NCBI GenBank assembly: GCA_037013685.1
Contig: CM072895.1
Span: forward strand, 11,816,463 to 11,880,462
Reading direction: 5' to 3'
Origin: Acridotheres tristis
Lineage: Eukaryota > Chordata > Aves > Passeriformes > Sturnidae
DNA length: 64,000 bases
Positions 49,896 through 59,088 of the stretch are shown here, one piece after another (position 1 is the stretch's first letter; every line of letters begins with the position of its first letter). A program made the position numbers and the translations under genes. The notes beneath the pieces were generated by a model, which was not told where the DNA came from, ran no database searches, and saw only the letters and a list, made by a program, of their open reading frames with translations.

Positions 49896-50829
49896 TGGTG
49901 ACCGGGCTGCAGTGGGCTGTGCTGGGGAGGGGGGCCACAAGGACCGGCTCCTGCGGGGACGGGACTGGGTGTGCTGGGGCCGGCATTGCTGGGACTGGTC
50001 ACTGAGACCAATGGGGCTGTGGGAGGGGTGAGAGCCAGGAGCTGGCTGTGCCCTGGAGATGCTGGGCTGTAAAGGATCTCTGCACCTCCAGGCAGGGAAG
50101 GGCTGAACTCAGACCTCGGGCACCTCGTCAGCCTCAGCTCAATGGGAGCATCCCTTTCTCTCCCTGGGCCCCGCTTGCCCCTATCAGGTTGGCCACTGGG
50201 GCCCTGCTGAGTGCCTGTTCCCAGTGTCCCCACTGTGTCCCCACTCTGGGCATGGGAACTGACACTATGCCATGCCACTGCCATGAGCTGGGCACTCCTG
50301 GGGGGAACCCACTTACTTTTGTCTGTGAGTGAACTGTTGGCAAGCTGGCAGGCTCCTATTAATAACTAATAGCTAATAACTAATACATACTATTAATAAC
50401 TAATGATGAGCTGGGAGGTTCCGATTAATTTGTATCTGCAGTGATTCCCTGCGGTGCCAGTGAAGCTGGCTAATGGGCTGCCACTTCCCTCAAGGCAGCT
50501 CTGCCCTGCTCCCAAGCCACTGCTTGATGTCACCGTGCTGTGCTCAGCCCAACCCAGGCTGTGTCCTAGCACATGTCATTGCTTGGGGCGGCCTCACCAG
50601 CCCGCCTGGACACTGTGGGGTGAAGCACCCCCGGGAGAGCCCTTCCCCTGCATCCCATCATGTGTGCTGGGTAATGGGAGTTGTCCCTGCAGACCCTTTC
50701 TGAGCTGAATTCCACAGGGTGGCCCTGGTCAGGGAGACGGTTTGGCCAAAGCCCATCCTCCTGCTGTGTAATGAATGGAAAAGGGAGGAATCTATAATCA
50801 TGATGTAAAGGAGAGGGTGCAACCAGCAG
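49896..50829. other. Non-coding DNA, one short TAAT-rich repeat patch
   Basis: At 50357-50435 the sequence AATAACTAATAGCTAATAAC and variants repeat irregularly. No gene is supported. Confidence 0.5.
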
Positions 50830-51105
50830 GACATCAATCAGAAGGAAAATGATAAAGGGAGCCTCTAGACAGCAGTGGAGGATGGGATGGTGGCAGCATC
50901 ATGAGGCCAAGAGAAATTTTGGCAAGACAATAAATCCTGGAGTGGCTGGAGCCGCTCGAGTACTAATGATGAGGCGAAAACACCAGCCACGTTTAACAAA
51001 TATTTCTGCACTGTATTTGGAGAGAAGCAGGACGACATGCTTGAATTGTACAAGAGTGATGAAACCATCTATTAATTACTGCCGGGAATGTTAAACAACA
51101 TCTGC
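50830..51105. promoter_or_regulatory. Candidate conserved non-coding element, about 275 bp
   Basis: Balanced-composition, high-complexity sequence with GACATCAATCAGAAGG, AATGATAAAGG, AGTACTAATGATGAGGCG, AAATATTTCTGCACTG and CTATTAATTACTGCC. An 81-codon open frame covers part of it, but the predicted peptide has no family signature. It stands out from low-complexity flanks in the way deeply conserved non-coding DNA does. Confidence 0.4.
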
Positions 51106-51551
51106 CAGCTCAGCGGGCCCAGGCACCGCCTGCCCTGGCCTCCTCCAAGAGCTGGAGCAGAATTTGGCCTCCTCATTAATTTCCTACAAAATCTTGGAAT
51201 AGCAAGAAAATCCTGGCCAGCTGATGGAGAGCCCACCCATGCTGGGAGCTGGAAGGGATGCAGGAGTGCTCAGTCCTTAACTTGTCTCTGCTGGGATTTA
51301 TATCATGTTTGCACCTAGATCAGTCTTTCTTGATGAAGAATAGCCATAAGCTGGCAAAGGTTGGGGTTCTGTTTCCCATAACTTACTATATAGATTTTCT
51401 TATATCCATGTGTTTTTGGAGGCTGCAAGTAAGTGAGGCCTGAGCCGGACAACACGCTCATTAAGGCATCCTGCAGGAATCTTTATCACAGCTTTGGGAG
51501 GGACTTCCATCTTTCCCTGTGTCTCCCACGTGCTGTGCAATGCCTGCAACC

Positions 51552-51715
51552 AGAAAAATGGAGGGGATAGAAGGACAGAAGGGATAGGGGGACAGGGGAA
51601 TGGAGGAGATGAGATATGGAGAGGGTGGAGGGATAGAGAGAAGGGAGGAGAGGAGGAAGAAGAAATAGAAGAAGGCGAAGAGGAGGACAAGAAAGGGGGT
51701 CCAGGAGGGGAGGAC
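51552..51715 (+). repeat. Polypurine tract, about 160 bp
   Basis: Almost entirely G and A on the plus strand, with short GGAGGA/GAAGAA runs and only scattered T and C interruptions. It could adopt triplex (H-DNA) structure. The open frame it gives (Glu/Gly-rich) is an artefact of composition. Confidence 0.85.
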
Positions 51716-52086
51716 CCCACAGGACTGGGGCAAGTCTCAGCTGTGGTACAGTCCTGCTGCACCCCATCATTAGCAGCGGAAGGTGGTGTCTTCATTTCAG
51801 GAGGTGGAAACTGCCTAAGCAGCAAAGGTGGCTGAAGGTCACAGCAGGCTTCGATGGCAGAAAACAGGTGGCTCAGCAGCAGAAACACACTAATTAACAA
51901 ATTAACTCTGTACAGTATGCACTGACCAGGGTAAGCAGAGGAGGATTTGACAGAGTGACAATCCCACCAAAGTCCCCAATGGGCACTGAGGCTGCCACCT
52001 CTCTTCAGTGCCAGGCCCTTGAGTCAAACCACCACTGGTGCCCATGGCCATGGAAATAAGGAGGTCCAAGAAACTCAGGCGGGATT

Positions 52087-52305
52087 CTGGGTAAGGACGA
52101 AAGCTGGGGACATACATGCAGCCAGCCAGGTCACATCACTCAGCAAAGCCTGCCCAACACCGGGGAGCTGGGAGGGACATCCCAGCAGGGACGCTGGGGC
52201 TCAGGGCACAGCCTCGAGAGGATGCACGGGTGGGGAGGTGGGGCTGGGTTGGTGCTGGATGCTGTGGAGAGGCTTTTCATGTCTTGTGCCCTGTGCATCC
52301 CGAGG
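52087..52305 (+). repeat. Direct duplication, copy 1
   Basis: About 219 bp recurs at 53846-54079. The first 93 bp differ by a single base; the rest has scattered changes and a ~15-bp length difference. Both copies end at CATCCCGAGG. I see no target-site duplication or terminal inverted repeat. Confidence 0.9.
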
Positions 52306-53845
52306 GAATAGGTTTAAGGAAGACCATCTTAGGTGAAAAATCATGAGATTTAATACAAGCAAAAACTCTTGCAGCTGCCTCTGCAAGATGCTGGGTCACA
52401 TGTGGATTATGTTTCCCAGCCCTTTTCTATACATAAAGAGACTGGAATTTACTCACTATAAAAGTCAAAATCCAAAATTTTGCACAAACTGCAAAATATC
52501 GGGGTGCTTTAGAGGAAAGAAGAAAGCTTGGAGGGAAGGGATGCCTGGGATGCCCCCTCCCAGCCTGAGCCCTGGATTTCCTCACACAGCCATAGGCTGC
52601 AGGGAGGAATGGGACAGGGTAAGAAGTGTCAGTGGGATGGTGCCATCCAGCCACCCCAGCTCACAGCACCTCATCCCTCATGGCCCCCAGGGTGCCAGCT
52701 GGGAGTCTAGGACAAGCAGTTAAAATACAGAAAGGTCAATTTAAATTAAAACATGTTTAATAAGGGAGAAAGATAAAACCTTTCCTGCAGCAAAATGAGA
52801 TGAGAGATTTATGGGGTACTGGGAGGACTGGTGTCCCCACTTCAGTGGGCTCAGGGTGAGGGGCTGGCTTGGCTTCTGCTGTTGGCACTGCAGGGCACCT
52901 CAAGGTACTGCCACCTCCCCATCACAGAGGCCAGAGCTGGATCTGCAACGAAATGTCAGCTTGGCAATAAAATGTGCAGGAGCTACGTTTTCTTCAGGCT
53001 AATAAAACTCCTGGGCAGAAGCAGAGATGCTTGGTATAGAGATGCCCTCCCTCTCCAGCGCCCCACTTGGCCCCTCCTCATCTTCCTTGGGGGATACAGG
53101 GCCCATCTGATCCCATGCTCATTGTGTTGGCTCCTCACACAGAGGCTGCCGAGCACAGACCCCCAGCACCAGCGTTAAGACACGGCTCCAGAGCTGCCTG
53201 TGCCACGGCAGGGAGTAAATCCTCTGCGTCCTGTCAAGGTAAAGTGACAAAACACCGGCCTGCAATGCAGGAACCGCAGTTATAACATGAGAAAATCAAT
53301 GCAATATATTACCAGAGACATAAAGATGCTATTAATGCTTCAGCGCAGAGCCCTCAGCTTCTCCTGCCATGGCAGGGCAGGTTTACACGAGGGCTCTGTG
53401 CATTCCCATCTGGATGCTCAGGTTACGCACATGCTGGGGCTCAGTTCCGTGTTTATTCAGTGACACCCCCACCCAGCAAAGCTTTCCTGCTCCCACACAC
53501 TGACTCCTGGGCTTTGACTCTACCAGGGGACTGGGCTCCAGCTGGAGATGCAGCCAGGACTACGGGGGCGATGCATGGCCTCAGTGAATGCCTTTCTGAG
53601 CTCCAAGGACCCAGTGAGGCTGCAGCCCCACGCCAGGCAGGTGCCAGCTCTCCTTCTAGGGATTCCAATGACTGTGCAGCTCTGCCATACACCCACCTGC
53701 ACTCAGGCACCTTCTGGAAAAGACTGGAGAGGATGACAAGCCCTGCACACCACAGAGTGAGGCCACAGGACATGTATAAGGTGCAGCACTCTCCTGGCAT
53801 GGCAGCTGCTGGCAGAAAGCAGTCTGTGTCCTGGGGACATGTGTG
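52306..53845. other. Non-coding spacer between the duplicated copies
   Basis: About 1.5 kb with no recognised gene or mobile element. 53201-53345 is an AT-rich candidate conserved element (TTATAACATGAG, CAATGCAATATATTACCAG, GATGCTATTAATGCTTC). Confidence 0.45.
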
Positions 53846-54079
53846 CTGGGTAAGGAGGAAAGCTGGGGACATACATGCAGCCAGCCAGGTCACATCACTC
53901 AGCAAAGCCTGCCCAACACCGGGGAGCTGGGAGGGACACCCCAGCAAGACGATGGGGCTCAGGGCACAGCCTCGTGGGGATGCACTGGTCTTAGGGACAC
54001 AGGTGGGGAGGTGGGGCTGGGTTAGTGCTGGATCCTGTGGAGAGGCTTTTCATGTCTTGTGACCTTTTGCATCCCGAGG
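53846..54079 (+). repeat. Direct duplication, copy 2
   Basis: The second copy of the segment at 52087-52305, same orientation, about 1.76 kb apart start to start. It carries a ~15-bp stretch (near CTGGTCTTAGGGACACA) missing from copy 1. Confidence 0.9.
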
Positions 54080-54094
54080 ACACGGATGCCACTC

Positions 54095-54190
54095 CCTACA
54101 ATTGACAGGTTGGATTATTACTGAGAAGTTAAGTCAAGCCTCTTCTAATTGATTAATCAATAGCATTAATTGAGTTGAGACTCCATAGTG
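54095..54190. promoter_or_regulatory. Candidate conserved non-coding element near HYI
   Basis: AT-rich block with GGATTATTACTGAG, TCTAATTGATTAATCAATAG and CATTAATTGAG, about 0.8 kb upstream of the HYI start. Motif-based call. Confidence 0.35.
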
Positions 54191-54689
54191 GGTAGTTTCA
54201 CCACTGTTATCCCCTTGGCCAGCACCCCACCAAAAACTTGTTGCTATGGCTGGCTTCTGACTAGGCTGGGGTCCCAAAACACATCGAATTCCCGGGGCTT
54301 GCAGTTGCCTGGGGGCTGCAGAGGGCATTTGCAGCAGCGACAGAGGAGTCGGACCTTGCGGGGCGGCACGGAGTAGGAGCCCACACGAACAAGCCGAACA
54401 CAAGGGGCCGCAAAATGTCCACGGCTCGTGGTTGACGTTTTGTCAGCCACGGCACAGCCCCCGGGCACGGGCAGGACAGAACCCGCAGCCCTCCCGTGCA
54501 GCCCAGTGACACAAAGCTCGGGGAATGGGGACTGGGCACCGCCGGGTGACACTGCTGCACTCCCGAGCCACTGCTCTGCAGAAGTGGAGATGAACATTTT
54601 ATGGTAAAATATGCAGAGCATGGGACAAAAGGAAAGAGCGTTTCTCGCATAATGAGACGCTGTCAGAGACAAGCTCCCCAGGAAACCAA

Positions 54690-55660
54690 TTAAGAGGGCG
54701 CTTTGCGTGCGTCAGGCCAACACCTGGCAAGACCCCCTTTTGCAGAGCGGACCCAGCACGGCGCTGTCCCGCAGACCATCCGCCGCTCCCCCACGGCCGC
54801 GGGCACGCCCGGAGCCCCCAGCGCCGCAGGCCGGCAGGGCCGAGCCCCGCCTGCCCCCGCCCTGCCCCCGCCCCTGGGGCTCGCTGCGCTCCCGGCGGGC
54901 CGGAGCTGCCCGGGCGGGAGGCGGCGCTCGGAGAGGCCGCGGGAGCACCGCCCCGACCCGCCCCCGGCCCGCCCGCCATGGCGCTGCGCTTCTCCGCCAA
55001 CCTCTCGTGGCTCTTCCCGGAGCTCCCGGCGCTGCCGGCGAGGCTGGAAGCGGCGGCGGCCGCCGGGTTCGGAGCGGTGGAGGCGGCTTGGCCAGCGGGC
55101 TGCCCGGCCCAGGAGCTGCGGGCCGCGGCGGAGCGGGCGCGGGTGCGGATCGCGCTCCTCAACACCCCCCCCGGTACGGCCGCGTCCCGCCGCTCCCCCA
55201 TGGGCGTGGGGCAGCGAGGACCCTCCGCCGACCCTGCCGCTGTCTCCCAGGGGACCCGGAGGCGGGCGAGCTGGGGCTGGCGGCCGTGCCCGGGCGGCAG
55301 GCAGCCTTCCGGGAGGGCCTGGAGGCGGCCGTGCGCTACGCCAAGGCTGTGGGCTGCCCCAGGTAGGTACGAGGCGGGACCCCCGCTCCGGCCGCACCCC
55401 GGCCCCGCGGCTGCCCGGGGGGTGCCTCTGCTGCCCTCTGCTCCAGCGCTGCCCCGAGCGGAGCCTGCCCTTCGGAGCCTGCCCTTCGGAGCCTGCCCTT
55501 TGCCCCGCGATGCCTCTCGCCGCCGGCTCACCGAGCCTCTCCCGGGCAGCATCTCCTGCTCGGCCGTTTGGGACGGAGCCAGCTCGGGGCAGACCCCAGT
55601 GGCCTCAGCTCGCTGGGAGCGGACCCAGAGCTGCCAGGCACGAGCCTAACCCTGTCCTTC
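54690..55660 (+). promoter_or_regulatory. HYI: CpG island / HYI promoter
   Basis: A CpG-dense block covers the HYI start codon, exons 1-2 and the beginning of intron 2. Two Sp1-type GC boxes (CCCCCGCCC) lie at 54854-54862 and 54865-54873, about 105-125 bp before the ATG. No TATA box is evident, as expected for a housekeeping-type promoter with dispersed starts. The transcription start cannot be fixed from sequence alone. Confidence 0.8.
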
Positions 55661-57868
55661 GCAGCAGAGGCTCTTGTTCCCACCTCCACACGACAGTCCC
55701 CAGGATAATCCTCCCTCTTTCCTCCCCAACTGCACCAATCGTTTCCACCTGGATACCACAACAGTTGCTTTATTGAGGCCACGATGACTCCAGCACAGCA
55801 GAGACACCGTAAAAGATGCAATTAGCCTAGCACAGCTCCCTTCAGAAAACCAACAGGCCCCTTTTATTCCATTTACTTTGCACCATTCTTTCCTGTTGCA
55901 CTCAGTCCAAAGCCTTGTGGAGGGCATGAGCTAGGCAGGCCAGAGGCTGCCCAGCACTATTTGCGTACTGGTACAGGCACATTGAAAAGATTTTTGTTTC
56001 TACTGTTCACCTTCCCCCAAAGGTGGCTGAAGATGGCCTGGCACTTGAGCTCTTGATGGCAGGGCAGTCCAGCACGGGGCACTGTCCCCTCCCTGCTCGC
56101 AGCCAGCAAGCAGTGGCACTATGCATGGGGCACGGCCCTGGCGGAAGCATCAGCACACAAGTTGCTGGTTTGGGGCCCCTCAAGGAGTAAGAGCCCAGGA
56201 AAGCTCCAGTGTCAGGGTGAAAGAGCTGAAGGCAGTTAACAGAGGGAAGAAGCAAGGTCTGTGATTTGTCAGGCAAAAGGTTCAAAGCCATCTCTCTATG
56301 TATTGAGGTGGGAAGGTGCAAATTTGTGTCCTGGCTGGCCACTCGCTCATTGCTGTTGTGCCTCCTGCAGGGGAGATGGCTCTTCTTACATCCTTCTGTG
56401 TCTGCTTCCCCAGCCTGGCCCCCTATTCCATCAGCAGAGGAAGGTGTATTAGATCAGGCCAGCTGCTCAGTTGCTGCCTGTGGTTATCTCTCTGTGCCTG
56501 TAGGATTCATGTGATGGCTGGGCGTGTTCCCCTGGGCACAGACCGGGCTGCAGTGGCAGGTGAGATGGAAACCACCTTCATTGAGAATCTCAGATACGCT
56601 GCTGACCTCCTGTCCCAGGTAAGTGGGGAATGGATCCTGCTTTGTGTGTGCAGTTCTCAGGCTACCCAAGATGGGGACTACCCCATGAGCCTGGCAGAGG
56701 GAAGTTATGCTTCCTGCTGTAGAGATGACAGGATGCTCTGCAGGGTGACATTATTGTGTTACAGGAAGACATGATTGGACTGTTGGAGCCTATTAACAAC
56801 CGCATCACTGACCCTCGTTACTATCTGAACACCCCACACCAAGGTAAGCAGACACCAAGAGTCTCCTGCAGAGGAGGAGAAGGATCTCCAAAGTCTCAAA
56901 GGCTTCCTCAGTATCTCCCTCAACAGGAGGGAGATGCTGAGGGAGCACAGTTGATAAAGGGAGCCCTGGGCTTCTCTGCAAAGCTTCCACGCGGGGGGCA
57001 GTGGTTTCTCATTTCTTGCCCCCTTAGCTGCTGCCATCCTGGAGAAAGTGGGACGGCCCAACCTAAAGCTGCAGCTGGTGAGTCAGCATTGAAGCTCTGT
57101 GAGGGAAACTTGCACAGGTCCACAAAGGAGTTCTGGTGGCCATGGGCTTGTTAGCCCCTCCTGGGGACACTGGAGAGGGACCACAGCACAGCTGTCCTTA
57201 ACTGCTCACTGCTGAACAGCTGCACCCCCCATTCTTCTCTCTCACCCCCAGGACCTTTTTCACTGCCAGATCATGGATGGCAATTTGTCACGCAACCTGG
57301 AAACCTACTTCCCGCTTATTGGTAACACCCTGTGCCCAGACCAACTCCACTGTGGCCACTGGGCAGGAGTGGCTTTGAGAGGGGGCCCCTCCCACTCCAG
57401 GCTCTGCTGTAGCTGGCTGGGGGTAGGGGGCTGCTTTTGGCTCCAGGCAGGGCTGCCTTGGGCATGGCCTCTCCCCTTTCCTCCCTAGGTCATATCCAGA
57501 TTGCACAGGTACCAGGGCGGCATGAACCCGATAGCCCTGGGGAGTTGAACTTCCCCTACATCTTCGAGTTCCTCGAGTCCCTGGGCTACACTGGCTATGT
57601 GGGGTGCGAGTATGCTCCAAAGGGTGAGTAGGCCTGCAGGTCTGAGCCCCACGGGCAGGTCCAAGCAGAGCAGCTGGCTGGGTACTGTGTCATCCCTGCC
57701 TGGGGATGAGGGCTCTGTCCTGAACAGAAGCTGCTCCAGCTTCTCCAGCTGCAGCAGGAGACCTTGTCTGTCACTGCAGGAGAGACCCTGGAAGGTCTGG
57801 GCTGGCTGCGATCCTACTGGGAAAGCCGAGGGCTGCAGGACGGTGGGACCAGCAAGGCAGCCAAGTAA
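54978..57868 (+). CDS. HYI: HYI, putative hydroxypyruvate isomerase, complete, 8 exons
   Basis: Exons: 54978-55173, 55251-55362, 56504-56618, 56765-56843, 57028-57077, 57252-57321, 57489-57623 and 57780-57868 (TAA 57866-57868). All seven introns are GT-AG and the reading phases join exactly, giving 281 residues against about 277 in human as I remember it. The family is a TIM barrel of the xylose-isomerase-like superfamily; bacterial Hyi interconverts hydroxypyruvate and tartronate semialdehyde. The vertebrate enzyme is named by homology and its substrate is less certain. Diagnostic stretches are the N-terminal LRFSANLSWLFPELP, VPGRQAAFREGLE (exon 2), MAGRVP (exon 3), GLLEPIN with Glu149, DLFHCQIMDGNL (Asp185, His188), and GCEY with Glu248. 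Glu149 and Glu248 correspond to the metal/catalytic glutamates of the family. The start sits in a CpG island and matches the family N-terminus. There is no signal peptide and no SKL-type C-terminus; the tail GGTSKAAK is poorly conserved. The gene converges on SZT2. Confidence 0.96.
55363..56503 (+). other. HYI: HYI intron 2 (largest intron)
   Basis: This 1141-bp intron starts with GTAGGT after the AG of codon 103 and ends with ..CTGTAG before the exon that begins ATTCATGTGATGGCTGG (after completing Arg103). All other HYI introns are 77-184 bp. The first ~300 bp is CpG-rich; the remainder is ordinary unique sequence. Open frames inside it on both strands have no recognisable product. Confidence 0.85.
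55459..55500. repeat. Perfect 14-bp tandem repeat, three copies, in HYI intron 2
   Basis: The unit CGGAGCCTGCCCTT is repeated three times without error at 55459-55472, 55473-55486 and 55487-55500. It lies about 100 bp downstream of exon 2, still within the CpG island. Perfect copies point to a recent or unstable tandem duplication. Confidence 0.95.
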
Positions 57869-57885
57869 AACTAGAAAATCATGAG

Positions 57886-57891
57886 AATAAA
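57886..57891 (+). terminator. HYI: HYI poly(A) signal AATAAA
   Basis: A canonical AATAAA lies 18 bp after the TAA stop, which implies a very short 3' UTR of perhaps 40 nt ending near 57905-57915. Confidence 0.8.
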
Positions 57892-57915
57892 AGACAAAGC
57901 AATGGCTTAACAGAA

Positions 57916-58489
57916 GTGCACGTGTCTTCTCTAGGACTAAGGGAGTGCAGTGAATGGGATGATTTCCTAGAATGAGGTTAGGAGCATCTGTGTCACTTCA
58001 CTTCTCCAGGTTCTACTGGGCCAGCCTAAGCTGTTGGACCCTCATTTACACAAGAAGCACCTGCAGCATGTTCAATTTAGTGACGGCTCAGGCACTGCTG
58101 TAGCTGACTTCAGGTACACAGAAAACTTTCACTTCCAGGCTGCAGGGGTGTCCAGGAAGAGGGTTCCAGGCTCCCGAATAAGGGGAGCATTCCAGCTGGT
58201 GCCCAAAGTTGTGGAAAGAACACTCTGGATTTCCAGGTACTGAAGTGCTCAAGGCTGTTGCCAGTGCTCAGCACTGACTCTGCAGCAGGGCTGCAAACGA
58301 AGCAAGCATTCCCCTCCCAGGCTGTCCAATCCAAGGTAATAGGCTGGGAACTGCCTGCACGTGGATACTCAAGGCTGACTGCCCTGCTCCTTCTCTGGAC
58401 CAAGTCTAGGATTCCAGAGCAAACCCAGCCAGCCCTAGTAACCAGGGCTGCTCTGCATCTTCTACAGGCAGCTTTTCACAGCCTACAGT
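57916..58489. other. HYI-SZT2 convergent intergenic spacer
   Basis: About 570 bp separates the predicted ends of the two convergent transcripts. It is unremarkable unique sequence; short open frames on both strands show no family signature. Confidence 0.6.
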
Positions 58490-59088
58490 GACTGAGCAGG
58501 GATCTGGTTCAGTTTATTTCACAGACAGACCAATGGCTCAAAGTACAACTCCATAAAATCCTTCCTGTATCCAGTTCACCCTTCCTGTCCCATTCATGCT
58601 CTCCCAAGGAAAGCAAAAGGCCAGAAGCAGTTGTCCTCACTGCCAGTCAGGCAGCCCTGCAGTCAGGAGTCCTTCCTCCTAAAGCCAGAGCACGGTGCAG
58701 TGCTGCCCTGGGCAGAAGATGGTGCCATGCACGCTCCTCATTGCTTTCCCAGCAGGCAGAACTCACCTATGGATGCCAAACCCACGTCCCTGAGAGTTAC
58801 TCTGCTTCAGCCAGGCTGCAGCAGCCAAGTTTCTGCCCTTGCTGTTTGGTTCAAGGCCATTCAGTATCAAACCCACTGAAAACAGCACGTAAGTGCCATA
58901 CTATCCAGCCAGCAATGAGGTGCACATCCCCAGGCTCCTCAGGTTAGTAGCCATGTGTGCCACTGGCAGCACTGCCTGCAGTGCCCAGGCACAGGTCCCC
59001 CCTAGAGACCTGTTCTTCCCCACGGTCACCAGTGGCACAGCTGTGCTGAGATTGGAATACACGTTGCTCCAGGATGTGGGTGCCAGTG
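58490..59088 (-). other. SZT2: Predicted SZT2 3' UTR
   Basis: This is the sequence between the SZT2 stop codon and the cleavage site expected after the AATAAA at 58513-58518. No competing coding sequence is recognised. The extent is inferred from the poly(A) signal only. Confidence 0.55.
58513..58518 (-). terminator. SZT2: SZT2 poly(A) signal AATAAA (minus strand)
   Basis: TTTATT on the plus strand reads AATAAA on the SZT2 strand, about 570 nt after the SZT2 stop. It is the first convincing signal downstream, so the SZT2 3' UTR probably spans about 58490-59088. Confidence 0.65.

Noticed and set aside
50357..50435. TAATAACTAATA repeats considered as a telomere-like or protein-binding array
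   Set aside because: Too short and irregular; noted only as a local AT-rich repeat patch.
51494..51835. Glu/Gly-rich open frame
   Set aside because: Translation of the polypurine tract.
52087..54079. The two direct copies considered as LTRs flanking a provirus
   Set aside because: The copies lack TG..CA ends, primer-binding site, polypurine primer and target-site duplication, and the 1.5 kb between them has no retroviral signature.
54599..55776. Long frames on both strands over the HYI start
   Set aside because: Shadows of HYI exons 1-2 within a CpG island; only the spliced frame starting at 54978 matches the family.
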